Shown here piece by piece: positions 1-7,306 of a stretch of DNA of 33,020 bases; the first letter of the stretch is position 1; every line of letters starts with the position of its first letter. The notes beneath the pieces are model-generated. The model did not search any database and was not told the origin of the DNA. It saw nothing but the letters and a program-made list of their open reading frames with translations. The translations under genes and the position numbers were made by a program. The stretch comes from Verrucomicrobiota bacterium (GTDB taxonomy: Bacteria; Verrucomicrobiota; Verrucomicrobiia; Chthoniobacterales; JAFAMB01): positions 1-33,020 of the forward strand of contig JAFAHI010000690.1 in assembly GCA_019237325.1 (NCBI GenBank), in the 5' to 3' direction.

Positions 1-52
1 TGACTCACCGATCTCATTTCTGAAAAACTCCCAAGGGGCACTGGAAAACCGC

Positions 53-1030
53 ATGCAACATGAAGTCCAGGTCGGGGATGTGCTAGACAGCCGCTTTCGC
101 ATTGAGAGCGTGGTTAATAGAAGCGGGATGGCATCGATCTATAGGGCCACAGACCTCACCAATGGAGATACGGTTGCGGTCAAAGTTCCCTACATGCAGT
201 ACGAGTCCGATCCCGGATCGTTTGCGCGATTCCAGAGAGAGGCAGAGATCGGCAAACGCCTGAACCATCCCAATATTCTACGGTTTGTCACGGTACCGGA
301 TCAGAGTCGTCCGTACATCGTGATGGAGTATTTGCAGGGGCGGACCCTGAGTGAGGTGATGAACGAAATCCGTCCGCTTCCGATCGCGGATGCCGTTCAG
401 ATCGCCAGTGCCCTGTGCGATGCGCTTTCTCATATGCATCAGCAAAAAGTGGTGCACCGCGATCTGAAACCGCAGAACGTGATGATCTGTGATGACGGTT
501 CGATTCGCATCATGGATTTCGGAATTGCTAAAGCGACCGAGATGAGGCGCATCACGTTCGCTGGGTTAAGTCCCGCCATGGGGACGCCGGATTATATGGC
601 TCCCGAACAGGTGAAAGGTCGCCGGGGAGACGAGCGAACTGACATCTATAGCCTCGGCGCAATGCTGTACGAGATGACAACCGGACGAGTTCCTTTTGAA
701 GGACCGAATCCGTTTATTGTCATGAACTCGCGGATCGCCGGCGATCCAGTCGCACCGCGTAAACGGAATCCGCAAATTAGCGAGCAGCTCGAGGAAGTTA
801 TTCTTCATGCGATGGAGCGCGAACCTGCCAAGCGTTATCAAACCGCGGCCGACATGAAAGCGGAGCTGGATGACCCGGACTCCGTCCGGGTGACTGGCCG
901 GAGCCATCGGCTTCGTTCGCCTAAAATCTGGAAGACGCGCTGGCAAGGTGTACGCCTGATCGTGATCTCCGCGATTATCCCGGTAGCCGCTTTTGCGGTG
1001 GCGCTAGTGGTGGCACGATGTCATCACTGA
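53..1030 (+). CDS. Membrane-anchored Ser/Thr protein kinase (Hanks type)
   Basis: A 325-residue eukaryotic-like Ser/Thr kinase that would phosphorylate protein Ser/Thr using ATP. The kinase domain fills about residues 16-275. Visible motifs are the ATP-binding Lys in VAVK (Lys44), catalytic HRDLKPQN (135-142), the magnesium-binding DFG (155-157), and GTPDYMAPEQ with APE at 183-185. The glycine loop is degenerate (NRSGMASIY, with only one clear Gly where GxGxxG is usual). After a short basic linker a single hydrophobic segment (about 302-322) ends the protein, leaving only a few residues outside, so there is no external sensor domain such as PASTA or TPR. The gene stands alone; its substrate is not evident. 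GTGAGAC-type micro-repeats begin directly after the stop codon. Confidence 0.93.
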   Translation: MQHEVQVGDVLDSRFRIESVVNRSGMASIYRATDLTNGDTVAVKVPYMQYESDPGSFARFQREAEIGKRLNHPNILRFVTVPDQSRPYIVMEYLQGRTLSEVMNEIRPLPIADAVQIASALCDALSHMHQQKVVHRDLKPQNVMICDDGSIRIMDFGIAKATEMRRITFAGLSPAMGTPDYMAPEQVKGRRGDERTDIYSLGAMLYEMTTGRVPFEGPNPFIVMNSRIAGDPVAPRKRNPQISEQLEEVILHAMEREPAKRYQTAADMKAELDDPDSVRVTGRSHRLRSPKIWKTRWQGVRLIVISAIIPVAAFAVALVVARCHH

Positions 1031-1095
1031 GTGAGACGTGAGACGTGAGAAGTGATTAGTGAAAGGTGAAGAGGGCGTGGCCTATCAGTCAATTC

Positions 1096-1390
1096 TTACC
1101 TCTGACCGAAATGAATGATCAAATCGCCAGCGATGATGATCAAAAGGCCGATCCAAATGCTGAGCGGAATTTGTTCCCGGAATACGAATTTGCGAACAGA
1201 ACGGCAACTAAAGCAAACGCGCCGACATAGACGCCGAAAATCTTTGCGAAGTTCCAATCAACCGAGTTTACGATCAAGCCGTAGCCGCCCAAGGTAGCGC
1301 GCCAAGCAACATCAGGAGGATATTGTTGCTCTTTATCCCCAGCCGAACGATGGCGTCGCCGCCCACCTCAAAAATCGCCGCGAAAGGGCG
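1096..1390 (-). pseudogene. Frame-shifted small DMT/SMR-like transporter remnant
   Basis: Reading the minus strand across two frame changes gives a continuous small membrane protein. It starts with FEVGGDAIVRLGIKSNN, continues in another frame with GGYGLIVNSVDWNFAKIFG, and ends in a third frame with FVFREQIPLSIWIGLL and a TAA at 1096-1098. Together this is about 95 residues with three hydrophobic segments, which fits the four-helix small multidrug resistance / YnfA-like branch of the DMT superfamily with its first helix missing. The shifts lie near 1290-1296 and 1191-1200, and each behaves like loss of one base. The N-terminal part runs into the GTGGAC palindrome at 1388-1535, which may have replaced the start. 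Either a decayed gene or sequencing errors; the truncated start favours decay. The exact family is inferred from memory of the sequence pattern. Confidence 0.6.
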
Positions 1391-1535
1391 AATGGGCGAG
1401 GCGGCGAGTGGACTTAGTGGACAGAGTCGACGAAGTCGACTGAGTGGACGGTCTACCTGATCCAGGGACGATCCACTACGTCTACTCAGTCCACTAGGTC
1501 CACTTCGTCCACTCTCGCCGTATCGCCCATTCGCC
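1388..1535. repeat. Micro-repeat palindrome of GTGGAC words
   Basis: The left arm is made of loosely tandem AGTGGAC/GTCGAC words and the right arm of their complements (GTCCACT). The arms are flanked by GCGAATGGGCGAGGC on one side and GCCCATTCGCC on the other. The whole can fold into one long imperfect hairpin. It lies between the transporter remnant and the start of the class III aminotransferase. Confidence 0.75.
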
Positions 1536-1600
1536 TCATCACGTCTCACCTTGCGATTGCGAGGAACTCGCCTACGGTTCATCATCTCATAACGAAGAAA

Positions 1601-3037
1601 ATGTCCTTTGACCTTAAGAGCCTGGTGTCGTCACGCATGGGTGACAATTATCAGCTTCACGCCAAGCACCTGAATCCCACGCTGGTTGAAGTTCTGCGTA
1701 TCACCGGGTTTGACCGAGTTTATACGCGAGCAGAGGGAGCCTACCTCTATGATGCCGCCGGCAATGCTTACCTCGATTTTTTAAGCGGTTACAGCGTCTA
1801 TAATATGGGGCGCAACCATCCGGTGATTAAGCAAGCAATCCGGGACGCTCTGGATATGGACCTGCCCAATATGGTCCAAATGGATTGCTCGCTATTGAGC
1901 GGGCTGTTAGCGGAAGCGCTGTTAAAGAAGACACCGCCACATCTTGAGGCCATCTTTTTCTGTAACTCCGGCACCGAGGCGATTGAAGGGGCATTGAAAT
2001 TTGCGCGGGCTGCGACTGGCCGTCCCGGGTTGGTTGCTCTCCATGGAGGTTACCATGGGCTGAGTTATGGCTCACTCTCGGTGACCGGCATCACGAATTT
2101 CCAGGAAGGATTCGGTCCGTTAATGCCCAATGTCGAGCGCGTCAAGATGGGAGACCTGGCCACTCTCGATCGGCTTCTGCGCGGAAAGAACGTGGCCGCT
2201 TTTTTGGCCGAGCCGGTCCAGGGTAAAGGAGTCAAATTCCCTAAAGACGATTTTTTTATTCAAGCCCAGATCCTTTGCCGGAAGTACGGGACGTTATTCA
2301 TCAGTGACGAGATTCAAACCGGCCTAGGACGCACCGGTAAATGGTGGGCTTTTGAGCACTGGGGGCTCGAGCCTGACATTGTTACGGTGGCAAAAAGCCT
2401 AAGCGGCGGCTATGTGCCGTGCGGTGCGATCATCACGCGGCGAGCGATCTACCAAAAAGTATTCAGCCGGCTTGATCGTTGCGTCGTTCATTCTAGTACG
2501 TTCGGACGTAATAACCTGGCCATGACTTGCGGCCTGGCGAGTCTGGCGGTGTTAGAATCAGAAAACCTGATTGAGAATTCCGCGCGCATGGGAGATTTGC
2601 TGATCGAACGTTTGGATGCGCTTCGCCGTAAACATACGTTCCTAAAAGAGGTGCGGGGTAAAGGCCTCATGATCGCGATCGAATTCGCCGAGCCTCCGGA
2701 GATTAGCCTAAAATTGGCTTGGCGCTTATTGCACAAAATCGACCGAGCGCTTTTCCCGCAGATGGTGGTGGTGCCTTTGGTGAGCAAACACCGAGTGCTC
2801 ACTCAGGTGGCTGGACATAACATGGACGTGATCAAAATACTGCCACCCCTCATGATCGGTGAAAAAGAGATCGATTATTTTGTAAACGCATTCGATGAGA
2901 CGCTGAAAGCCTGCCGGCAATTCCCCGGCCCAATGTTAGAGCTCGCCCTAAACACGGCCAAATCAAAGAGCGCAAAACGGGCCGACAGTAGGAACGGCGC
3001 TCACCCGGAACCGGCAACAGCCGGGGTTAACAGTTAG
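1601..3037 (+). CDS. Class III PLP-dependent aminotransferase
   Basis: A 478-residue fold-type I aminotransferase of the acetylornithine/ornithine/putrescine (class III) group, transferring an amino group between an amine or omega-amino acid and a 2-oxo acid. Seen in the sequence: the phosphate-binding NSGTEAIEGALKFAR (122-136), the HGGYHG aromatic cofactor stack (148-153), the PLP-nitrogen Asp in ISDEIQTGLGRTGK (Asp236), and the Schiff-base Lys in VAKSLSGGY (Lys265). The N-terminal extension of about 45 residues before the usual core is longer than in ArgD. The last residues (GVNS) are encoded by the start of the next repeat. Substrate cannot be fixed from sequence. No argB/argF-type neighbours occur, so arginine synthesis is not supported; a role in polyamine, lysine or lipid-headgroup metabolism is equally possible. 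Confidence 0.9.
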   Translation: MSFDLKSLVSSRMGDNYQLHAKHLNPTLVEVLRITGFDRVYTRAEGAYLYDAAGNAYLDFLSGYSVYNMGRNHPVIKQAIRDALDMDLPNMVQMDCSLLSGLLAEALLKKTPPHLEAIFFCNSGTEAIEGALKFARAATGRPGLVALHGGYHGLSYGSLSVTGITNFQEGFGPLMPNVERVKMGDLATLDRLLRGKNVAAFLAEPVQGKGVKFPKDDFFIQAQILCRKYGTLFISDEIQTGLGRTGKWWAFEHWGLEPDIVTVAKSLSGGYVPCGAIITRRAIYQKVFSRLDRCVVHSSTFGRNNLAMTCGLASLAVLESENLIENSARMGDLLIERLDALRRKHTFLKEVRGKGLMIAIEFAEPPEISLKLAWRLLHKIDRALFPQMVVVPLVSKHRVLTQVAGHNMDVIKILPPLMIGEKEIDYFVNAFDETLKACRQFPGPMLELALNTAKSKSAKRADSRNGAHPEPATAGVNS

Positions 3038-3213
3038 CGGTTTGCCGTTGGCAGCTCCGCCCATCGACCGCTGTGGCGCAGCGATCGTTGTCCCATAAGT
3101 CCTATTGGTCCCATAGGTCCCATCCGTGCTACCGCCGAACCGCGCGGTTCGACTCTGAAGCGTCTACACTCCCGCGGCACTCGACCGCCAACCGCCAACT
3201 GCCAACCCCGAAC
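3038..3213. repeat. Intergenic palindrome, copy A of the CCCATAAGTCC type
   Basis: The core at 3087-3127 begins GTTGTCCCATAAGTCC and is nearly identical (one difference in 41 bases) to 5019-5059. Around it are GCGGTTTGCCGTTGGCA on the left and repeated CCGCCAAC/TGCCAACC words on the right, giving an imperfect inverted repeat between the convergent aminotransferase and DUF2726 genes. Confidence 0.75.
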
Positions 3214-3738
3214 CTAATACGGCTGGAACCGCCGTCTCAAAGCTTGTTCGAGAGCATCCACTAACGCTCTTCGGTTGTAAGTAGCGGAAGCCTTGATGCG
3301 CAACAAAGGGAACCGGACGGTTTGGAACAATTCCTCGAGGTACTCATCTCGCTCTCTCCGGTCAGCTCGTTCATGCGAGCTATCATCCAGTTCAATGGCG
3401 AGCATTGGCGCCAGAGTGCCCGGTTCGGCTAGGACGAAGTCGATGTGCTTCGAAGAGATCCGGCGAAAAACCCGGTTTCGTTCTTCCGGTTGCCGGCTTT
3501 CAACTTCGATCAAGTCCGCCAATCTAACCTTGCAAAGAATTTGTAGCCGTCCATCGATAACCAGGTCTAGCTGCTCATAGAAGAGCTTTTCTGCTGGCGT
3601 CAATAGACTGTCCACAACGGACAAATAAACTGTCGGTTTGCCTGAACCCCGGAATACCCAGATCAGAACTATCACGCAGCCCAGCACGAAAACAGCAGCC
3701 AAAGCAATCGTGATAGGCGAAAGCAGCAAAGTTTCCAC
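3214..3738 (-). CDS. Membrane-anchored DUF2726 protein
   Basis: The DUF2726 family is recognised from the order LLTPAEKLFYEQL, a KVRLADLIEVE stretch, KHIDFVLAEPGTLAPMLAIELDD, and FPLLRIKA. This fold resembles restriction-endonuclease-like nucleases, and a nucleic-acid role is often suspected but unproven. A single N-terminal transmembrane helix (LLLSPITIALAAVFVLGCVIV) anchors it. I chose the GTG at 3738 just before this helix. The reading frame stays open to a TTG at 3885, but those 49 extra codons run through the palindromic element at 3781-4169, whose sequence recurs between genes elsewhere in the window. The extra N-terminus may nevertheless be translated. C-terminal residues are basic (LRRRFQPY). 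Confidence 0.72.
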   Translation of the reverse strand: METLLLSPITIALAAVFVLGCVIVLIWVFRGSGKPTVYLSVVDSLLTPAEKLFYEQLDLVIDGRLQILCKVRLADLIEVESRQPEERNRVFRRISSKHIDFVLAEPGTLAPMLAIELDDSSHERADRRERDEYLEELFQTVRFPLLRIKASATYNRRALVDALEQALRRRFQPY

Positions 3739-3780
3739 AACTTCTGCAAATGTTACCGCAAATGAGAAAAGGAGTACAGA

Positions 3781-4169
3781 GTGGAGCGCTGCTTTCCCGC
3801 GGCCACGGGACGAGGCCGACCGGGTCGCGGCCCATGGAGGGGAGCCGCTTTTGAACGTTGCCCGTAACCTGAGCTGATCACGCAAATAACCGTCGTATTT
3901 CTGAGAGGTTGTCTAACAGGCGGCTCCCGAAAACGCCCCACGATTCCGTTTGGCCTTATCGTGTTGCATTGGTAGGAAACGAAGTGAATCGCGTGGCTTC
4001 TAGGGGCGTCAGGAGACGTTCGCGGGAGCCGCCTGCTCGCGCACGCCCACCTGGTAAACGCGAGGTTTCAAGAATGCGCGTCCAAACGGGGTCCGGTTAA
4101 AAGCGGCTCCCCTCCAGGGTTCCGACCGAATCGCCCTCGTCTCACGGCCGCGGGAAGGCAACGCTCCAC
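3781..4169 (-). mobile_element. ~390 bp nested palindromic element, copy 1 (MITE-like)
   Basis: Begins GTGGAGCGCTGCTTTCCCGC and ends with the near complement GGGAAGGCAACGCTCCAC. Inside are a second inverted pair (GGAGGGGAGCCGCTTTT / AAAAGCGGCTCCCCTCC) and a third (AGGCGGCTCCCG / CGGGAGCCGCCT), so the element folds as nested hairpins. It has no coding capacity of its own. Copies 2 (18842-19203) and 3 (32059-32437) share the same internal sequence in the opposite orientation. No clear target duplication was seen. Confidence 0.85.
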
Positions 4170-4212
4170 TGTTCAGGGAATAATAGTTCGTCTGTTTACA
4201 TCAACTTTGTAG

Positions 4213-4932
4213 GTGAGAACGCTACTTTTGCTGACCGTTTCGATTCTCGGCCTTGGAATTAAGTTGCAGGCACAGACAGCGCGGTTCGAAAGCGGGCCGG
4301 CGCAGGTCTCGTTGTTGGAGCTTTATACCTCGGAAGGGTGTAGCAGTTGTCCGCCGGCGGAAGCCTGGCTGAGCTCGCTGTCTCAAAACCCGGAACTATG
4401 GAAGGCGGTGGTTCCGGTAGCTTTCCACGTAGATTATTGGGATAACCTTGGTTGGAAGGACGAGTTTTCGAGCCGAGAATTCACGCAACGTCAACGCTAT
4501 TATGCAGCCAACTGGGGATCAGGGTCAGTCTATACCCCGGCCTTTGTTTTGAACGGCGCCGAATGGCAAGGGTGGGGGCGCGCGATTGCAGACAACGAGA
4601 ATCTCCCGCCAGGCAAATTAGTCGTTCTCGCAACGGGCAGCCAAATAAAGGTCACCTTTTCGCCGTCACGACCCGGCGGACCTTATTCAGTGGAGATCGC
4701 TCCTCTCAAGATGAACGCGACTTCCCGGGTTACCGCCGGAGAAAATCGGGGTCGAACGCTCACCCATCAATTCATTGCCATGAATCTCGTGAAAACAGAT
4801 CTCAGCCAATCGGGAAAAAATTTCGGCGCCGACGTCTCCTGTTCAATTGATAAGGCGGATGCCGTGGCCGTTTGGATCACTCGCTCGGGTTCATTAACCC
4901 CAATCCAAGCCGCCGGCGGGCTCCTGCATTAG
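4213..4932 (+). CDS. Secreted DUF1223 thioredoxin-fold protein
   Basis: A 239-residue DUF1223 family protein. A signal peptide (MRTLLLLTVSILGLGIKLQA) is followed by LLELYTSEGCSSCPPAEAWL with a redox-type CxxC (Cys43 and Cys46), then FHVDYWDNLGWKD and the family-typical RQRYYAANWGSGSVYTPAFV and LNGAEWQGW. The N-terminal half is a thioredoxin-like fold; family function is uncertain, probably envelope redox. The start is GTG at 4213, giving a complete signal peptide; no strong Shine-Dalgarno sequence is seen. The gene sits alone between two repeat regions. Confidence 0.88.
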   Translation: MRTLLLLTVSILGLGIKLQAQTARFESGPAQVSLLELYTSEGCSSCPPAEAWLSSLSQNPELWKAVVPVAFHVDYWDNLGWKDEFSSREFTQRQRYYAANWGSGSVYTPAFVLNGAEWQGWGRAIADNENLPPGKLVVLATGSQIKVTFSPSRPGGPYSVEIAPLKMNATSRVTAGENRGRTLTHQFIAMNLVKTDLSQSGKNFGADVSCSIDKADAVAVWITRSGSLTPIQAAGGLLH

Positions 4933-5137
4933 GCAGTTCACTGTTCACCGTTCGCGGTTGGCCGTTCAGAGTTATCGGTCCACGGTTTCGCGACCGTGCC
5001 GCGCACGGAGAAACACCGGTTGTCCCATAAGTCCTATTGGTCGCATAGGTCCCATCCGTTCCAACGCCGAACCGTTCGCAGACAACGCCGACGGTGAACC
5101 GCGAACCGTGAACTGCTAACTACCAACTGCCAACCGT
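4933..5137. repeat. Intergenic palindrome, copy B of the CCCATAAGTCC type
   Basis: Contains the 41-bp core at 5019-5059 shared with 3087-3127. Flanks are GTTCACCGTTCGCGGTT-type words on the left and GGTGAACCGCGAACCGTGAAC-type complements on the right, forming a long imperfect hairpin between two convergent genes. A further small hairpin (CACGGTTTCGCGACCGTG) lies on the left arm. Confidence 0.75.
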
Positions 5138-5605
5138 TCACCAACCCGTCCCGACGTAGACCGCTCGGGTTCCATCGAACATGCCGACGGTATTGACAGC
5201 GGGGGTATCGGTAACCAAGACACCGTCCTCACCGACTAATTGTTGGGTTCGAGAGTCGTAAATGAGAAGAAACTTCACCTGAACGTTGGCGCCGCTTCGA
5301 ATATCCTGTCCGAACTGGGTCGATGATACGCTCCCTTTGCCGAGGCGGAAGGTGAGACCTGGAACTTCTCCCGCGTTCAGGATGTAAACTTCAATCGCGA
5401 CGTTGGGCGTCTGATCTAATAGAGCCCTGCGTTTTGGGTTCAGACGAGACAAAAACTTCGCCAAACGTTGTTGGCCCCGCTCAACTTCGGCCCGATACGG
5501 TTTCGCGGTCATGATAGAATAGTCTCTCTCCGGCAGAGGCGGTTTCGCAGCCAAAGCAGAAAGAGCTAGGGAACTCAATGCCAGAAAAATCGCGATACGC
5601 TTCAT
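5138..5605 (-). CDS. Exported hypothetical protein, paralogue of the upstream lipoprotein
   Basis: 155 residues with a clear signal peptide (MKRIAIFLALSSLALSALAA). The mature part aligns along its length with the product of 5602-6060. Shared features are an RDYS/RDYT start, QxRLAKFLSRLNPKRR versus QDRVNKYLARLKPEKR, a GEVPGL / SEVPGL motif, (F)LLIYDSRTQQLVG versus FIMIFDAKTGKPVG, and VGMFDGTRAVYVGTG versus LGIFGGYTAVYIGNG at the end. The start codon overlaps the stop of the upstream gene (ATGA at 5602-5605), so the two are translationally coupled. The family is not recognised; probably periplasmic or outer-membrane associated. Confidence 0.8.
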   Translation of the reverse strand: MKRIAIFLALSSLALSALAAKPPLPERDYSIMTAKPYRAEVERGQQRLAKFLSRLNPKRRALLDQTPNVAIEVYILNAGEVPGLTFRLGKGSVSSTQFGQDIRSGANVQVKFLLIYDSRTQQLVGEDGVLVTDTPAVNTVGMFDGTRAVYVGTGW

Positions 5606-6060
5606 TTGCCGTTCCCAATGTAGACCGCAGTATAACCGCCAAAAATGCCGAGCGTTCCTTTTGGCGGGGTATCGACCGAAATGTACCCTTCGTTGCCCAC
5701 AGGTTTACCGGTCTTCGCGTCGAAAATCATGATGAATTTTGTCATTTGAGAAGCCCGATCGGTTAATCCACCGGTTTGACCCGGAATTCGGCTGGCTAAG
5801 CCGGGCACCTCGCTGACTGGCACCTCCGTTGCCTCAACCGCGAGATATTCATTCTGAGCGATTTTTTCTCTCTTCTCAGGTTTCAGCCGCGCAAGGTACT
5901 TATTCACCCGGTCTTGCGCGAGGTTCGCTTCGTTTGGATACGCTGCTCCTACGGCCACGGTGTAATCGCGATAGGCCGAATTTGCTGAGGAAGCGCATCC
6001 ATTCAGAAAGACAACCGCCAGACACGTGAACAAAAAAGGGAAAAAAGGATGGGGGATCAT
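5602..6060 (-). CDS. Predicted lipoprotein, first gene of a paralogous pair
   Basis: 152 residues from ATG 6060. The N-terminus MIPHPFFPFLFTCLAVVFLNGC is a lipoprotein signal with a lipobox (LNGC, Cys22). The frame stays open upstream to 6177, but that extension is translated GTGAGAA micro-repeat and is not credible as protein. The mature domain carries the same pattern as its downstream partner, with an extra insertion (GQTGGLTDRASQMT) before the FIMIFDAKTGKPVG strand. The pair looks like a tandem duplication, one copy lipid-anchored and one soluble. Function unknown. Confidence 0.8.
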   Translation of the reverse strand: MIPHPFFPFLFTCLAVVFLNGCASSANSAYRDYTVAVGAAYPNEANLAQDRVNKYLARLKPEKREKIAQNEYLAVEATEVPVSEVPGLASRIPGQTGGLTDRASQMTKFIMIFDAKTGKPVGNEGYISVDTPPKGTLGIFGGYTAVYIGNGK

Positions 6061-6245
6061 TGATTGAAGTATCGGAGGATAGATCGAGACGTGAGAAGTG
6101 AGAAGTGAGAAGTGAGAAGTGATCGGTGAACAGCCTGCCCTGAGCATCTCGACAAACTCGATACAGGCAAGCATCAAGCGCGTCGAGCGGGTGAAAGGCG
6201 CTGGACCGACTTCTCACTTCTCACTAGTCACCTCTCACCTCTCAC
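6061..6245. repeat. GTGAGAA/CTTCTCAC micro-repeat palindrome
   Basis: At 6088-6125 the heptamer GTGAGAA is repeated in tandem, and at 6209-6244 the complementary CTTCTCAC/CTCTCAC words appear, so the region can fold back on itself. The right arm overlaps the last codons and the stop of the SDR gene: its final residues and TGA are encoded by GTGAGAGGTGAGAGGTGA. Confidence 0.8.
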
Positions 6246-7124
6246 GGTATCAGTGCCTTTGACGGCACTGATACCCAGGTATTTGTTCATGAAGTAATCG
6301 AGCGTCCGGGCCGGTAGAAGGCGTGGGATTGTGAATTCCACGAAATGCTTCGGAATCATTGTATACCGGGCCTTTGTTTTTTTTGCTGAGAGGATGCGTT
6401 CAATTAGCTCCGCCACTTTACTGGCCGGAAAACCTTCCCGTCCCGACTTCATGGCCGTTTCCACAAACTTTCTCAGTGAGCTCTGATACGGTGTGTCGGG
6501 ATAATCCTGGAGCATCTTACCCTCCGCTTTATCCCAGATTGGTGTGATTATCGCTCCCGGCTCCACCACAATGACGTCGATACCAAACAGCTTCATTTCG
6601 CGGCGGAGAGTATCGGAGAAGCCTTCAAGGCCGAACTTGGATGCGCAATAAGCTCCAACGAAAGGAACAGCTAGCCGGCCCAACATGGAACTGATGTTGA
6701 CGATCCTGCCCGGGCTGCCGATGCGACCAGCCTCAGTGCCTAATAACGGCAAAAATGCTTGGATGACCGAGAGCACACCAATCAAGTTCACTTCGAGTTG
6801 GGTGCGGAACCGTTCGACTGGTAAATAGGCTAGCGGACCGGCCATCTCGATACCGGCATTATTAATCAAGGCGAACAAGCGACTTTGCCCGAGTCTTTCC
6901 CGGACCAGGTCGGCTGCGTTGTGAACCGACGGCTGATCCGTCACATCAAAGATCAGAGGGCAAAAATTGGAGCCAAGCGTCTTGCTTGTATGCTTGGCGT
7001 CCTTTTCCGATCGCACGCTACCAAACACTTGAAAGCCGCGTTCGGCCAGCAGCTTAGCTGTGGCGTAGCCGATGCCGGTTGAGGTGCCAGTGATAACAAC
7101 GGAACGCTTCAATGCGTCAGACAT
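6228..7124 (-). CDS. Classical short-chain dehydrogenase/reductase (SDR)
   Basis: A 298-residue NAD(P)-dependent oxidoreductase with a Rossmann fold. Seen: the cofactor loop TGTSTGIG (12-19), the acidic/adenine region IFDVTD (58-63), NNAG (88-91), catalytic Ser in NISSM (145/146), and YCASK (Tyr159, Lys163). A VEPGAIITPIW stretch follows, as in the classical subfamily that acts on steroids, retinol-like or short alcohol/ketone substrates. Arg38 after the second strand (GSVRSEKD) suggests NADP(H) use. The C-terminus (TVRGER) is encoded by a GTGAGAG micro-repeat and may differ from the ancestral end. Substrate unknown; no linked pathway genes. Confidence 0.9.
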   Translation of the reverse strand: MSDALKRSVVITGTSTGIGYATAKLLAERGFQVFGSVRSEKDAKHTSKTLGSNFCPLIFDVTDQPSVHNAADLVRERLGQSRLFALINNAGIEMAGPLAYLPVERFRTQLEVNLIGVLSVIQAFLPLLGTEAGRIGSPGRIVNISSMLGRLAVPFVGAYCASKFGLEGFSDTLRREMKLFGIDVIVVEPGAIITPIWDKAEGKMLQDYPDTPYQSSLRKFVETAMKSGREGFPASKVAELIERILSAKKTKARYTMIPKHFVEFTIPRLLPARTLDYFMNKYLGISAVKGTDTVRGER

Positions 7125-7144
7125 GATGAAAGCAGACCGAAATA

Positions 7145-7283
7145 CTCACGCAAAGGCGCAAAGACGCCAAGGAAAGACAGAAATAAATTCACAACAAGAT
7201 CGGTGCGGCCACAAAGTCTAAGCAATTCAAGCTGCCCGTGACTTCGGCATGTCTTACCTTTGCGGCTTTGCGTCTTTGCGTGA
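7145..7283. repeat. Inverted micro-repeat of GCAAAGACGC words
   Basis: The left arm (7145-7171) reads TCACGCAAAGGCGCAAAGAC and onward. The right arm (7252-7283) is its near complement, ending GCGTCTTTGCGTGA. The spacer is about 80 bases. It separates pdxY from the SDR gene. A half copy with the same right-arm words (TTTGCGTCTAGGCGTGAG) lies near 23090-23113. Confidence 0.8.
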
Positions 7284-7306
7284 GATTTTCTTCTTTGGCT
7301 GCGTCG

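Noticed and set aside
1391-1585. Protein start with a Ser/Arg/Gly-rich sequence upstream of the small transporter remnant
   Set aside because: It is the translation of the GTGGAC palindrome, not a protein domain.
1601-3037. Assignment of the class III aminotransferase as ArgD
   Set aside because: Longer N-terminus and no arginine genes nearby; only the family can be given.
6061-6177. N-terminal extension of the lipoprotein
   Set aside because: The extra 39 codons are translated GTGAGAA micro-repeat; the lipoprotein signal starts at ATG 6060.
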